DNA from: JBBTVO01 sp038058335
Lineage (GTDB): Bacteria > Patescibacteriota > Microgenomatia > Levybacterales > UBA12049
Assembly: GCA_038058335.1 (NCBI GenBank)
Contig: JBBUBI010000071.1
Location: forward strand, 1-36,158
Length of the DNA stretch: 36,158 nt
Direction: 5' to 3'
Both the position numbers and the translations under genes were made by a program. Positions 24,301 through 31,153 of the stretch are shown one piece after another (positions within the stretch are counted from its first letter, which is position 1; every line of letters starts with the position of its first letter). The notes below the pieces were generated by a model. The model saw nothing but the letters and a program-made list of their open reading frames with translations, searched no databases and was not told where the DNA came from.

Positions 24301-24582
24301 TTGTCTGATCGCTAGTGGAAGCGGCTTGTTAAGTGAAATACTCGTTTTATTTTCAACAAAACCCATAAGCGACGCGTTTGAGGAAATGTAGTCAAGTGAA
24401 GTTACTGACAACAATTTTTCCTTAAGAATTGCGTTTTGAGTTTTGTAATATACCAACTCTTCCTGAGCCTTATCAAGCGTAACTCCTGAAGTTGAGATAC
24501 TGTTGAGGACAATCGCACGTGCAACCGAAAGTGCAGCAATTGTAACTAACAATGAGAAAATTATAATAGTTGGTTTTTTCAT
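24298..24582 (-). CDS. ftsL: FtsL/DivIC-like division protein
   Basis: 94-residue bitopic protein: short basic N-terminus, one membrane segment (about 5-26, TIIIFSLLVTIAALSVARAIVL), then a coiled-coil-compatible stretch (LDKAQEELVYYKTQNAILKE, about 36-55) and a short tail. FtsL has little sequence signature, but topology, size and the place between rsmH and ftsI are exactly those of ftsL. It would form the FtsQLB-type complex with the FtsQ-like protein encoded at 2344. Its last codon lies in a palindromic repeat, so the C-terminus may have been altered by that insertion. Confidence 0.8.
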   Translation of the reverse strand: MKKPTIIIFSLLVTIAALSVARAIVLNSISTSGVTLDKAQEELVYYKTQNAILKEKLLSVTSLDYISSNASLMGFVENKTSISLNKPLPLAIRQ

Positions 24583-24652
24583 ACTTCGATTCTACTCAGT
24601 ATGACCCTGAGCTTGCTTGCCCTGAGCTCGCCGAATGGGCCGAATGGGTCAT
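24583..24652 (-). repeat. Palindromic repeat, copy 3 (before ftsL)
   Basis: Longest intergenic copy: TTCG...CTCAG, centre TATGACC, CTGAGCTTGCTTGC, then a second CTGAGCTCGCCGAATGG and a GGCCGAATGGGTCA end, as if two right halves are joined. It fills the gap between ftsL and rsmH. On the minus strand it ends CGAAGT directly before the ftsL ATG, exactly as copy 1 does for the HAD gene. Confidence 0.8.
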
Positions 24653-25536
24653 AATTTTTTTAATACTCTTAACTTGGCACTTTTGCTTCTTGAGTTCTCC
24701 TCAATTTCCGAATCATTTGGAATAATTGGTTTTTTCGTAAGTATCGTTCCGATTCCATCCTCCATATATTCCTGAAAAGCTTGTTTTACAATTCTGTCTT
24801 CCAATGAATGAAAAGTTATAATTGCCAATATTCCGTCTTTTTTCAGGAGTTGAATTGCTTTCGGTAATGCTTCTTTTAAATTATTTAGTTCGTCGTTAAC
24901 TGCAATTCTAAGTGCCTGAAAAATCTTCTTAAATCTTTTCGCCCTCTCAAAGGGAGAAAGTGCGCGATTTGATCCATAGACAGCTTGTATCAAATCATCA
25001 ATTGTTTCTATTTTTTTTACTCTACGGGCGCTAACAATACGCTCAGAAATGACCCGCGCATTAAATTCTTCACCCAATTTCCTAAAAAGTTCATTTAATT
25101 CTCCTTTCGTTAAAATATTTATCAGATCCCCTGCTTTAACTTCCAGATCCTTATCCATTCTCATATCAAGCGGTCCATTCCTAAGATAGCTAAAGCCTCT
25201 CCCCGGTGTATCTATCTGGTAGTTAGATACTCCAAGGTCAAAAATTATTCCCGCTACTTTATCAAACGAATTAAAATGTGCAATTTGGTCGATATCCTTA
25301 AAATTTCCTCTTGCAAGAGTAAGTTGCGAGCTACTGATCTCTGATTTTAATTCACTTCCTACGTAATCTAGTGCTTCCTGATCAACGTCAATTCCCAACA
25401 CTTTTCCGCCTCTTTCAATAACTCCTCTAGTGTGTCCGCCTCCGCCTAATGTCCCGTCGATATATAATTCGCCTTTGCGGACCGAAAGATAATCTACAAC
25501 TTCTTTTAAAAGTACAGGCTTATGAAAATTACTCAT
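24649..25536 (-). CDS. rsmH: 16S rRNA m4C1402 methyltransferase RsmH (MraW)
   Basis: SAM-dependent methyltransferase acting on C1402 of 16S rRNA, a conserved second gene of dcw clusters. 295 residues. Seen: FHKPVLLKEVVDYL at the N-terminus, SAM motif YIDGTLGGGGHTRG (about 25-38), GIIFDLGVSNYQID, GRGFSYLRNGPLDMRM, and the C-terminal ITFHSLEDRIVKQAF. All are family signatures. It starts 4 nt after mraZ. Confidence 0.97.
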   Translation of the reverse strand: MSNFHKPVLLKEVVDYLSVRKGELYIDGTLGGGGHTRGVIERGGKVLGIDVDQEALDYVGSELKSEISSSQLTLARGNFKDIDQIAHFNSFDKVAGIIFDLGVSNYQIDTPGRGFSYLRNGPLDMRMDKDLEVKAGDLINILTKGELNELFRKLGEEFNARVISERIVSARRVKKIETIDDLIQAVYGSNRALSPFERAKRFKKIFQALRIAVNDELNNLKEALPKAIQLLKKDGILAIITFHSLEDRIVKQAFQEYMEDGIGTILTKKPIIPNDSEIEENSRSKSAKLRVLKKL

Positions 25537-25540
25537 CGCC

Positions 25541-25999
25541 TTATTTCTTCACTTTAATTTCAGTCGGATGATCATTCTTATCGACCAATCTTTGTGAAAT
25601 TCTATCTATATTTTTTTCAAGGTTCGCTCTATACCCTATCCAATGTTTTTTGTCCCAAATCTCAACGTATCGTGACAACCCTAGGAATACAATCTCATCT
25701 TCAACTTTTGCAAATTCTCGTAGGTAAGCAGGTATAATAAACCTTCCTTTACTATCGAGTTCCACAAAACTTGCTCCTCCGAGGAGAAATCGCTGAGTCT
25801 CCCTGGTTTCTGATTGGATAAAAGGTCTTCCTTCTGTACCTTCAAGTAGTGATTTCCAGTTTTCCTCTGAGACTGTAATAAGCGAGTTTTCATATCCGAG
25901 AGTTATGATGATTTTCTCACCAAGAATTTCCCTAAATTTTTTAGGGAAAGCGCTCCTTCCTTTGTTATCGACTTTTCCTTCAAACTGACCAATAAGCAT
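25541..25999 (-). CDS. mraZ: Transcriptional regulator MraZ
   Basis: DNA-binding regulator that in known bacteria represses or tunes its own dcw operon. 152 residues with the two AbrB-like half domains, each with a D-x-K-G-R motif: VDNKGRSAFPKKFR (about 10-23) and LDSKGRFIIPAYLR (about 81-94). It is the first gene of the right-hand dcw operon. Four spaced TGG boxes lie in its leader (26021-26059), a likely autoregulatory target. Confidence 0.95.
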   Translation of the reverse strand: MLIGQFEGKVDNKGRSAFPKKFREILGEKIIITLGYENSLITVSEENWKSLLEGTEGRPFIQSETRETQRFLLGGASFVELDSKGRFIIPAYLREFAKVEDEIVFLGLSRYVEIWDKKHWIGYRANLEKNIDRISQRLVDKNDHPTEIKVKK

Positions 26000-26020
26000 A
26001 GTGTTTTAAGCTCTGAGAAA

Positions 26021-26059
26021 TCCCACTTTGTTCCATTTCTTCCCACTTTAGTCCATTTT
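26021..26059 (-). promoter_or_regulatory. MraZ box array, four boxes with 10-bp period
   Basis: On the minus strand four units AAATGGACTA, AAGTGGGAAG, AAATGGAACA and AAGTGGGATT run head to tail. The TGG trinucleotides (CCA on plus) start at exactly 26053, 26043, 26033 and 26023, a 10-bp period that puts them on one helix face. Known MraZ sites are direct repeats with a TGGG or GTGG core about 10 bp apart. The array starts at the -10 box and extends into the leader. Confidence 0.8.
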
Positions 26060-26083
26060 GAGGTATTTAAGAAGGTGTGTCAA
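26055..26083 (-). promoter_or_regulatory. Promoter of the mraZ operon
   Basis: -35 TTGACA (26078-26083, perfect), 17-bp spacer, -10 CAAAAT (26055-26060, four of six). The predicted start is about 26048, giving a leader of about 50 nt covered by the MraZ boxes. Two tandem AATAAGCAA units (26083-26100) abut the -35 upstream. Confidence 0.7.
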
Positions 26084-26103
26084 TAAGCAAAATAAGCAAA
26101 ATA

Positions 26104-26119
26104 GTGGTTACTTGTGGGA
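26104..26119 (+). promoter_or_regulatory. Possible opposite-strand pair of MraZ-type boxes
   Basis: GTGG at 26104-26107 and GTGGGA at 26114-26119 on the plus strand, with TGG starts 10 bp apart, the same core and period as the main array but in inverted orientation and upstream of the -35. Only two boxes, so chance is possible. Confidence 0.4.
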
Positions 26120-26157
26120 TAAACTCTAAATGTAGTATTTAACTAAAAAAAAGTTGC

Positions 26158-26619
26158 TTATTCCTCGAGGGATTTTTCTACCTGATAAACTTTCCCATCT
26201 GCTTTCGTGACTTTAAGAATTATTTTTATGTCCGAAACCCCTTCATCATAATGACATACGTCTGAGCATGTCCCAAGCGTAATTTTCTTCTCAATCGGCT
26301 CGCCAGTTACTTCAACTGACCCTATGGCACCGCGCGGAATATCACCTTCTGAGGTATAAGAGAGTTCGTAATCAATCATCGTAATACCCTCCACATTCTC
26401 AACATTCATAATAACTTCTTTTCCGTCCTCTCCCATTTCAAGAGTTAGACCAATTTCCTCAGCCGACATCGTCAAAATTACTTCCTGTTCTTCATCTGGT
26501 TGAGGATTATCAGCGGATTTATTATTAAACAACACAAAATACCCCCCTGCCAAAATAATTATCAAAAAAGCTATTCCCCCACCGATCAATATCTTTTTAT
26601 CCTTTAAAATATTCTGCAT
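26158..26619 (-). CDS. Membrane-anchored extracytoplasmic protein, unknown
   Basis: 153 residues from the ATG at 26617-26619: a short basic N-terminus, one membrane segment (about 10-31), an acidic linker, then a beta-rich outer domain with a CxxxC pair (GTCSDVCHYD) that could form a disulfide. No family recognised. I chose this ATG because a promoter with -35 TTGACA (26650-26655), 17-bp spacer and -10 TATGCT (26627-26632) would place transcription start next to it; the ATG at 26631 overlaps that -10 and a longer TTG frame reaches 26712. It is divergent from purF. Confidence 0.7.
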   Translation of the reverse strand: MQNILKDKKILIGGGIAFLIIILAGGYFVLFNNKSADNPQPDEEQEVILTMSAEEIGLTLEMGEDGKEVIMNVENVEGITMIDYELSYTSEGDIPRGAIGSVEVTGEPIEKKITLGTCSDVCHYDEGVSDIKIILKVTKADGKVYQVEKSLEE

Positions 26620-26684
26620 TTCAATCAGCATATCTAAATATATATTTACTGTCAATAGTTCTATTGATTTGTTATTTTTCGTTG

Positions 26685-26693
26685 TGTTATATT
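26685..26693 (+). promoter_or_regulatory. Extended -10 promoter of purF
   Basis: TGTTATATT (TG-N-TATATT, -10 at 26688-26693) with a weak -35 TTGATT 18 bp upstream (26664-26669). The purF ATG at 26702 is 8 nt after the -10, again suggesting a leaderless transcript. Confidence 0.6.
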
Positions 26694-26701
26694 GTACGAA
26701 G

Positions 26702-28159
26702 ATGGCGGGCAAGGAAGTTTTTACTGATATTCCTCAGAGAAAAATAGGAGAAAAATGCGCCGTCTTTGGAATATACGACACAAAAGGCAGCCTCGACATA
26801 GCAAGAACAACCGCCAGAGGACTTCATGCGCTTCAACATAGAGGACAAGAAGCTTCAGGAATTTCATCATCTGATGGGAACACCATTTATACCTATAAAA
26901 GGAGAGGGCTAGTAAATCAAGTCTTCGACGACGAAGACCCAGCGATCTTTAGCTTTGATATGCTTCCAGGAAATAGAGCCATTGGACACAACCGATATGC
27001 AACATCCAGAGCAAGTTTTATCAAAGGTTGTCACCTCCAGCCTGTAATAGATGAAGAAAATGTTCTCGCAGCGGCTCACAACGGCAACGAGCCCGATCTA
27101 GAATCAATTGCTAAATTTCTAGATGAAAGAGGAGTAGATTACCAAAATAAAAATGATACTGAAATGATGCATGTCACTTTACTCGATTTCATAAAAAGGG
27201 GCGCAAGCTTGGCTGAAGCTATGGAACAAGCTTATCGGCTATTTAAAGGCGCCTTCTCTTTCATCGCAATGGATGATGAGCAAATTGTCGGCATAAGAGA
27301 CAAATGTGGAATAAGACCTTTTTCGATAGGTAGATTGAATGGGAGCTATATACTTTCTTCAGAAACTTGTGCCCTAGATATTCTTAACGCAAATTATATA
27401 AGAGACGTGAATCCCGGCGAGATGGTGATAATCGATGAACATGGGCTTAGATCGACAAGTCTAGGGGAAGGGCATCAGAGGCTTGATGTATTCGAATTTA
27501 TTTATTTTGCGAGACCAGACAGCATGCTTCTTGGAAAAAGAGTTGGTCTAGCAAGAACAGAATTGGGGAGAGTATCAGCTAGGGAAATGAAACATAATAA
27601 CGCAGATATTGTGATTGGTGTTCCTGACTCAGGAACTCCTTATGCCATTGGATTTTCTCAAGAATCTGGAATTCCTTATGCAGAAGGACTTGTGAAAAAT
27701 AGATATACAGGACGATCCTTCCAAAAACCCGATAAATCGAGCAGAGAAGTAGAAATACGTGCAAAATTAAATCCCGTAAGAGAAGTCTTATATAATAAGA
27801 TAGTTTTAGTTGAGGATGATTCCATGGTGAGAGCAACTGTGGCAGGAATAGTTACTGCGATGCTTAGAGAAGCTGGCGCAAGAGAAGTGCATTGGAAAAT
27901 ATCTTCTTCAAGAGTCCGAAATCCCGATTTTTACGGAATAGATACCCCTTCACAAAGCGAACTCATAGGCGCAGACAAGTGCCCTAAAGAGATCTCTGAG
28001 TATATAGGAGCAGACTCTGTGGAGTTCCTGGAATACGATAGTATGATTCGTGGAATAGGCGTTGCGGAAAGCTTACTTTCCACCTCCTCCTTTACCGGTG
28101 ACTATCCTATCGATATTGGAAAAAGGTGGGGAGAATTCGTCCCTAAAAGAGCTAACTAA
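26702..28159 (+). CDS. purF: Amidophosphoribosyltransferase PurF
   Basis: Makes 5-phosphoribosylamine from PRPP and glutamine, the first purine step. 485 residues. The Ntn glutaminase starts at Cys19 (KCAVFGIYD) after an 18-residue presumed propeptide; RGLHALQHRGQEASGI, GHNRYAT and HNGN follow. The PRPP site is VLVEDDSMVRATVAG, slightly different from the common VLVDDSIVRGTT. PDSGTPYAIGFS and the C-terminal DSVEFLEYDSMI also match. I used the ATG at 26702 rather than a TTG 33 nt upstream. No other purine gene is nearby. It overlaps glyS convergently by 8 bp. Confidence 0.92.
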   Translation: MAGKEVFTDIPQRKIGEKCAVFGIYDTKGSLDIARTTARGLHALQHRGQEASGISSSDGNTIYTYKRRGLVNQVFDDEDPAIFSFDMLPGNRAIGHNRYATSRASFIKGCHLQPVIDEENVLAAAHNGNEPDLESIAKFLDERGVDYQNKNDTEMMHVTLLDFIKRGASLAEAMEQAYRLFKGAFSFIAMDDEQIVGIRDKCGIRPFSIGRLNGSYILSSETCALDILNANYIRDVNPGEMVIIDEHGLRSTSLGEGHQRLDVFEFIYFARPDSMLLGKRVGLARTELGRVSAREMKHNNADIVIGVPDSGTPYAIGFSQESGIPYAEGLVKNRYTGRSFQKPDKSSREVEIRAKLNPVREVLYNKIVLVEDDSMVRATVAGIVTAMLREAGAREVHWKISSSRVRNPDFYGIDTPSQSELIGADKCPKEISEYIGADSVEFLEYDSMIRGIGVAESLLSTSSFTGDYPIDIGKRWGEFVPKRAN

Positions 28160-29495
28160 TTTTATTCCTAATATTCTCTGTTAGCTTTTCTATCGTAATT
28201 CGCTCCTGCTTAGTTGTATCTCTATCTCTAATTGTAACAGTATTATCTTCAAGAGTCTGGAAATCAATTGTAATACAATAAGGCGTACCTATCTCATCTT
28301 GAGAAAGATATCTTTTACCAATATTTCCTCTATCATCAAATGATACACTACCAAATTCTTTCTTAAGACTACTATAAACCTCTCTTGCAGTTTTAACTAA
28401 CTCCGGTTTGTTGGCAAGAAGCGGGAATACTGCGGCTTTTATCGGCGCAAGCTTCGGATGAAGCTTGAGAACAACTCTTTTCTCCTCCTCGACATAGCTA
28501 TCGACAAGAAATGCCACTATCGCACGCCCCACTCCTACAGATGGCTCGATAACATAGGGGACAAACCTCTTACCACTTTCTTCGTCGAAATAAGACAAAT
28601 CTTTCCTTGCATGCTTACTATGCTGAGTAAGATCATAATCGCCTCTATTTGCTATTCCTTCAAGCTCCCCAAAGCCCATAAACGGCCAGTTGTACCAGAC
28701 TTCAGAAGTTCCTTTGGAATAATGAGCAATATCTTCCTTTGGCAAATCAATAATCTTGATATTTTCTTTTTTAATTCCGAGATCTAGATACCATTTGAGT
28801 CTTTGCTCCCTCCAGTAATCAAACCACTTCTTATCAGTACCGGGCTCGACAAAAAATTCAAGCTCCATCATTTCAAACTCCCGTACTCGGAAAAGAAAAT
28901 TACCTGTAGTTATTTCGTTACGGAATCCTTTTCCAATTTGGGCTATTCCAAAAGGAATCTTAACCCTAGAAGTCGAAAGAACATTTTCGAAATTGATAAA
29001 AATCCCCTGCGCGGTCTCAGGTCTGAGATAAGTTTTGTTCTCTTCATTATCAAGCGGCCCAACAAAAGTCTTAAACATAAGATTAAACTGTTTTGTGTCT
29101 GTCCATTTAGCTTGTCCTGAGCCTGCTTGCCCTGAGCCTGCCGAATGGGTCGAAGGATGAGTCTTCGCATGAGCCTCGATTTGATCCTTGTGATCTTCCC
29201 TAAATCTTTCGTGGCAAATTTTACATTCAACAAGCGGATCCGTAAATGAGGAAATGTGACCAGATGCCTCCCAAACTTTAGGATGCGCAAGAATTGCACT
29301 ATCCAAGCCTACAATATCGTCTCTAGACAAGACCATGGACTTCCACCATTCATTCTTAAGATTATTCGCAAGAAGTACACCAAGAGGCCCTAAATCCCAA
29401 ACTCCATTGAGCCCACCGTAAATATCTGAATTTTGAAAAACAAAACCTCTACGCTTGGCAAGAGACACAATCTTCTCCATCACATCCTCAACCAT
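28152..29495 (-). CDS. glyS: Glycyl-tRNA synthetase (class II, homodimer type)
   Basis: Charges tRNA-Gly. 447 residues. Seen: GFVFQNSDIYGGLNGVWDLGPLG at the N-terminus, a CKIC pair (91/94), RPETAQGIFINF (motif 1 region), FRNEITTGNFLFRVREF (motif 2), EPSVGVGRAIVAFL (motif 3) and a C-terminal anticodon-binding domain. The single-chain alpha2 type is clear (often called glyQS). An in-frame repeat at about residues 113-129 encodes SAGSGQAGSGQA-type sequence not expected in the family. The ATG at 29493-29495 is 6 nt from a TATTAT box (29502-29507). Confidence 0.95.
   Translation of the reverse strand: MVEDVMEKIVSLAKRRGFVFQNSDIYGGLNGVWDLGPLGVLLANNLKNEWWKSMVLSRDDIVGLDSAILAHPKVWEASGHISSFTDPLVECKICHERFREDHKDQIEAHAKTHPSTHSAGSGQAGSGQAKWTDTKQFNLMFKTFVGPLDNEENKTYLRPETAQGIFINFENVLSTSRVKIPFGIAQIGKGFRNEITTGNFLFRVREFEMMELEFFVEPGTDKKWFDYWREQRLKWYLDLGIKKENIKIIDLPKEDIAHYSKGTSEVWYNWPFMGFGELEGIANRGDYDLTQHSKHARKDLSYFDEESGKRFVPYVIEPSVGVGRAIVAFLVDSYVEEEKRVVLKLHPKLAPIKAAVFPLLANKPELVKTAREVYSSLKKEFGSVSFDDRGNIGKRYLSQDEIGTPYCITIDFQTLEDNTVTIRDRDTTKQERITIEKLTENIRNKIS
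29109..29159 (-). repeat. Palindromic repeat, copy 4, in frame inside glyS
   Basis: Plus strand: CTTGTCCTGAGCCTGCTTGC, then CCTGAGCCTGCCGAATGG and GTCGAAGGATGA, closely matching the doubled right half of copy 3. It adds about 17 codons (51 bp) to glyS without breaking the frame, at a loop between the CKIC pair and TDTKQFNLMF. Confidence 0.85.
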
Positions 29496-29534
29496 ATGCG
29501 TATAATAGCAAAAAAAAACGATATAAAGAAGATG

Positions 29535-29563
29535 TTGATTTTAAATTGCCTAAAACTTATAAT
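29535..29563 (+). promoter_or_regulatory. Promoter of the 143-residue orphan
   Basis: -35 TTGATT (29535-29540), 17-bp spacer, -10 TATAAT (29558-29563), then 6 nt to the ATG at 29570. A clear leaderless arrangement. Confidence 0.75.
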
Positions 29564-29569
29564 TCTCCC

Positions 29570-30001
29570 ATGAAAGAACTAGATTTTGAAGAAAAACGAT
29601 ATCAATCTATATTAGATTCAGCAAGAAGGGATAAGAAAAGATATCATTATGCTTCTGATATTACTTTTCGTGAAGGGATAGTAACAGAGCCAAACACTGT
29701 AGTTAGAGATATTATTTCACAAGATATTCCGTATTGGAAGGTTATAAGCCATTCCCCCACGGAGCATGATAATGAATGGAAAAAGGGTAGATTTTTCAGA
29801 AAACAAACAAACTTTACAAGACAACACGAAGGAGAAACTTTGCTTTGTGAAGCTTTAGATGCCCAACCCTGTCTTCAAATGCAATGTCCACTCTATGTTC
29901 CCACCGGAGGAAGAAGCGTAGGGGAAGTTTTTAAGAGCAATCGTCATAAGGCTCCTGTCTGCTCTGAATATAAATTTGTTTTTGAAAAACGTCTATCTTA
30001 G
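29570..30001 (+). CDS. Unrecognised 143-residue protein
   Basis: No family recognised. Soluble, with a charged helical N-terminus (1-28) and a middle region rich in aromatic and basic residues. Four Cys (93, 101, 106, 131) are arranged as LLCEALDAQPCLQMQCPLY and APVCSEY, which could bind a metal, though the spacing fits no zinc-finger I know. I chose the ATG at 29570, set by the promoter, over a TTG at 29546 inside the -35/-10 spacer. It is divergent from glyS. Confidence 0.65.
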   Translation: MKELDFEEKRYQSILDSARRDKKRYHYASDITFREGIVTEPNTVVRDIISQDIPYWKVISHSPTEHDNEWKKGRFFRKQTNFTRQHEGETLLCEALDAQPCLQMQCPLYVPTGGRSVGEVFKSNRHKAPVCSEYKFVFEKRLS

Positions 30002-30079
30002 CAAACTTGACATTTGTGCGTAGCTTCTGTAAGCTGGTTTACATAGGCAAGGAATTTGGTTTTTAGACTGATTTCATAG

Positions 30080-30085
30080 TATAAT
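30080..30085 (+). promoter_or_regulatory. -10 box of the four-helix membrane protein gene
   Basis: TATAAT, 8 nt before the ATG at 30094. No good -35 at 16-18 bp (TTGGTT lies 19 bp away). The rest of the 92-bp gap (30002-30093) holds a small AGCTT/AAGCT stem near 30022 and nothing else I can name. Confidence 0.55.
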
Positions 30086-30093
30086 TATTCTTT

Positions 30094-30567
30094 ATGTCGA
30101 CCCGCCTTAAGCGATACGTATTTATTCTGCAGGGTGCCTACCTAGCACTTTTCTTTGGCTTCCTTCTCAACGCCTTCACCGTAGACATACTTTTTGCTCC
30201 TCCGGCTTTTGCAATACTAAGAGTCCCAAGCAATATCAGGGAAATCGGTGAGATTATTAACGCACCATGGACTCAAAATATTAGGCTCTACCATCTCATG
30301 CTTCTCATGGCCACGGTATTGGGATCAATCAATCTCCTTGGACTTTCAAGCCTGCATTCCAGAATTTGGCGCACAGCATTGAGACTTTCTTCATTCTTTG
30401 GGCTTTTTATTCTTTGGTCAGGAATTATGTTTTTCCTTCTGCCGTTTTTGCTTGAAGGAAATTACAACACAACGTATATGCAAACTTCACTCATATATTC
30501 TGGGGTAATTCTCGTACTTCTTCTGGTAGATCTCGCTACCTTCGCCGTGGCTGTTAGAGAAGTCTAA
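30094..30567 (+). CDS. Small four-helix membrane protein, unknown
   Basis: 157 residues with four membrane segments at about 8-29, 63-84, 96-118 and 131-153, and one outer loop (about 30-60) carrying VPSNIREIGEIINAPW. No catalytic motif or family is recognised. It starts right after a TATAAT box and its stop overlaps the convergent recO stop by 4 bp. Confidence 0.7.
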   Translation: MSTRLKRYVFILQGAYLALFFGFLLNAFTVDILFAPPAFAILRVPSNIREIGEIINAPWTQNIRLYHLMLLMATVLGSINLLGLSSLHSRIWRTALRLSSFFGLFILWSGIMFFLLPFLLEGNYNTTYMQTSLIYSGVILVLLLVDLATFAVAVREV

Positions 30568-31106
30568 ACAAGAAGAGGCAAGATTCTTCTGGTATTCAAT
30601 CTTTTCTCTAGTATCTGCTCTATAAATGCTTGCCTATCAGTCAAAAGATATCTTTGAGGCATAAAACCCAGAAGAGATAAGGCATTTTCTTCGAATTCAT
30701 CTATAAGCCTACTCTCATTTACTGAAGCTTCAAGCTTCTCAAGCGTTTCTTTTATCAGATAAAATATGCTTCTATTTTCCTGATGATCCGGGCACAATTT
30801 GTCTATAAGCTCGCAGATATAAAAAGCAAACCCAATTTTCTTAAGATTTGACTTTATATCACCAAAGTCATTAAGGGTATTTGCTTCTGTAACGATAGGC
30901 ATGTTTGATCTAGAGCTACTATATAGAGTTAGTACTGAAACATTCAGGAGCTCTATGTGAGAAGACCTTCTACTTGGAATCCTGCGTACTCCCGGAGCCT
31001 TAACCCTCATCTTTCCATTGAATTTGGTGAAAATAGTCAGAAGCCTGTCCGCTTCCCCTATATTGCTGCGTTTTATAACAATTCCTTCTGTTTTATAGCT
31101 CCTCAT
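30564..31106 (-). CDS. recO: DNA repair protein RecO (short)
   Basis: Recombination mediator that helps RecF/RecR load RecA. 180 residues against about 240 usual. The N-terminal OB fold is clear: YKTEGIVIKRSNIGEADRLLTIFT, then KMRVKAPGVRRIPSRRSSHIELL. A helical C-terminal part follows (LIDKLCPDHQENRSIFYLI, ALSLLGFMPQ), but the CxxC zinc ribbon normally inserted there is absent. A palindromic repeat ends directly before its ATG. Confidence 0.88.
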   Translation of the reverse strand: MRSYKTEGIVIKRSNIGEADRLLTIFTKFNGKMRVKAPGVRRIPSRRSSHIELLNVSVLTLYSSSRSNMPIVTEANTLNDFGDIKSNLKKIGFAFYICELIDKLCPDHQENRSIFYLIKETLEKLEASVNESRLIDEFEENALSLLGFMPQRYLLTDRQAFIEQILEKRLNTRRILPLLV

Positions 31107-31153
31107 ACATTCGGCAAGCTCAGTATGATCCTGAGTACAATCGAAGGATCATT
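31107..31153 (-). repeat. Palindromic repeat, copy 5 (before recO)
   Basis: Plus strand: CATTCGGCAAGCTCAG, centre TATGATC, CTGAGTACAATCGAAGGATC. The TTCG/CGAA and CTCAG/CTGAG palindrome is nearly complete. On the minus strand it ends CGAATGT immediately before the recO ATG (31104-31106); it fills the gap to the DUF4012 gene. Confidence 0.8.
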
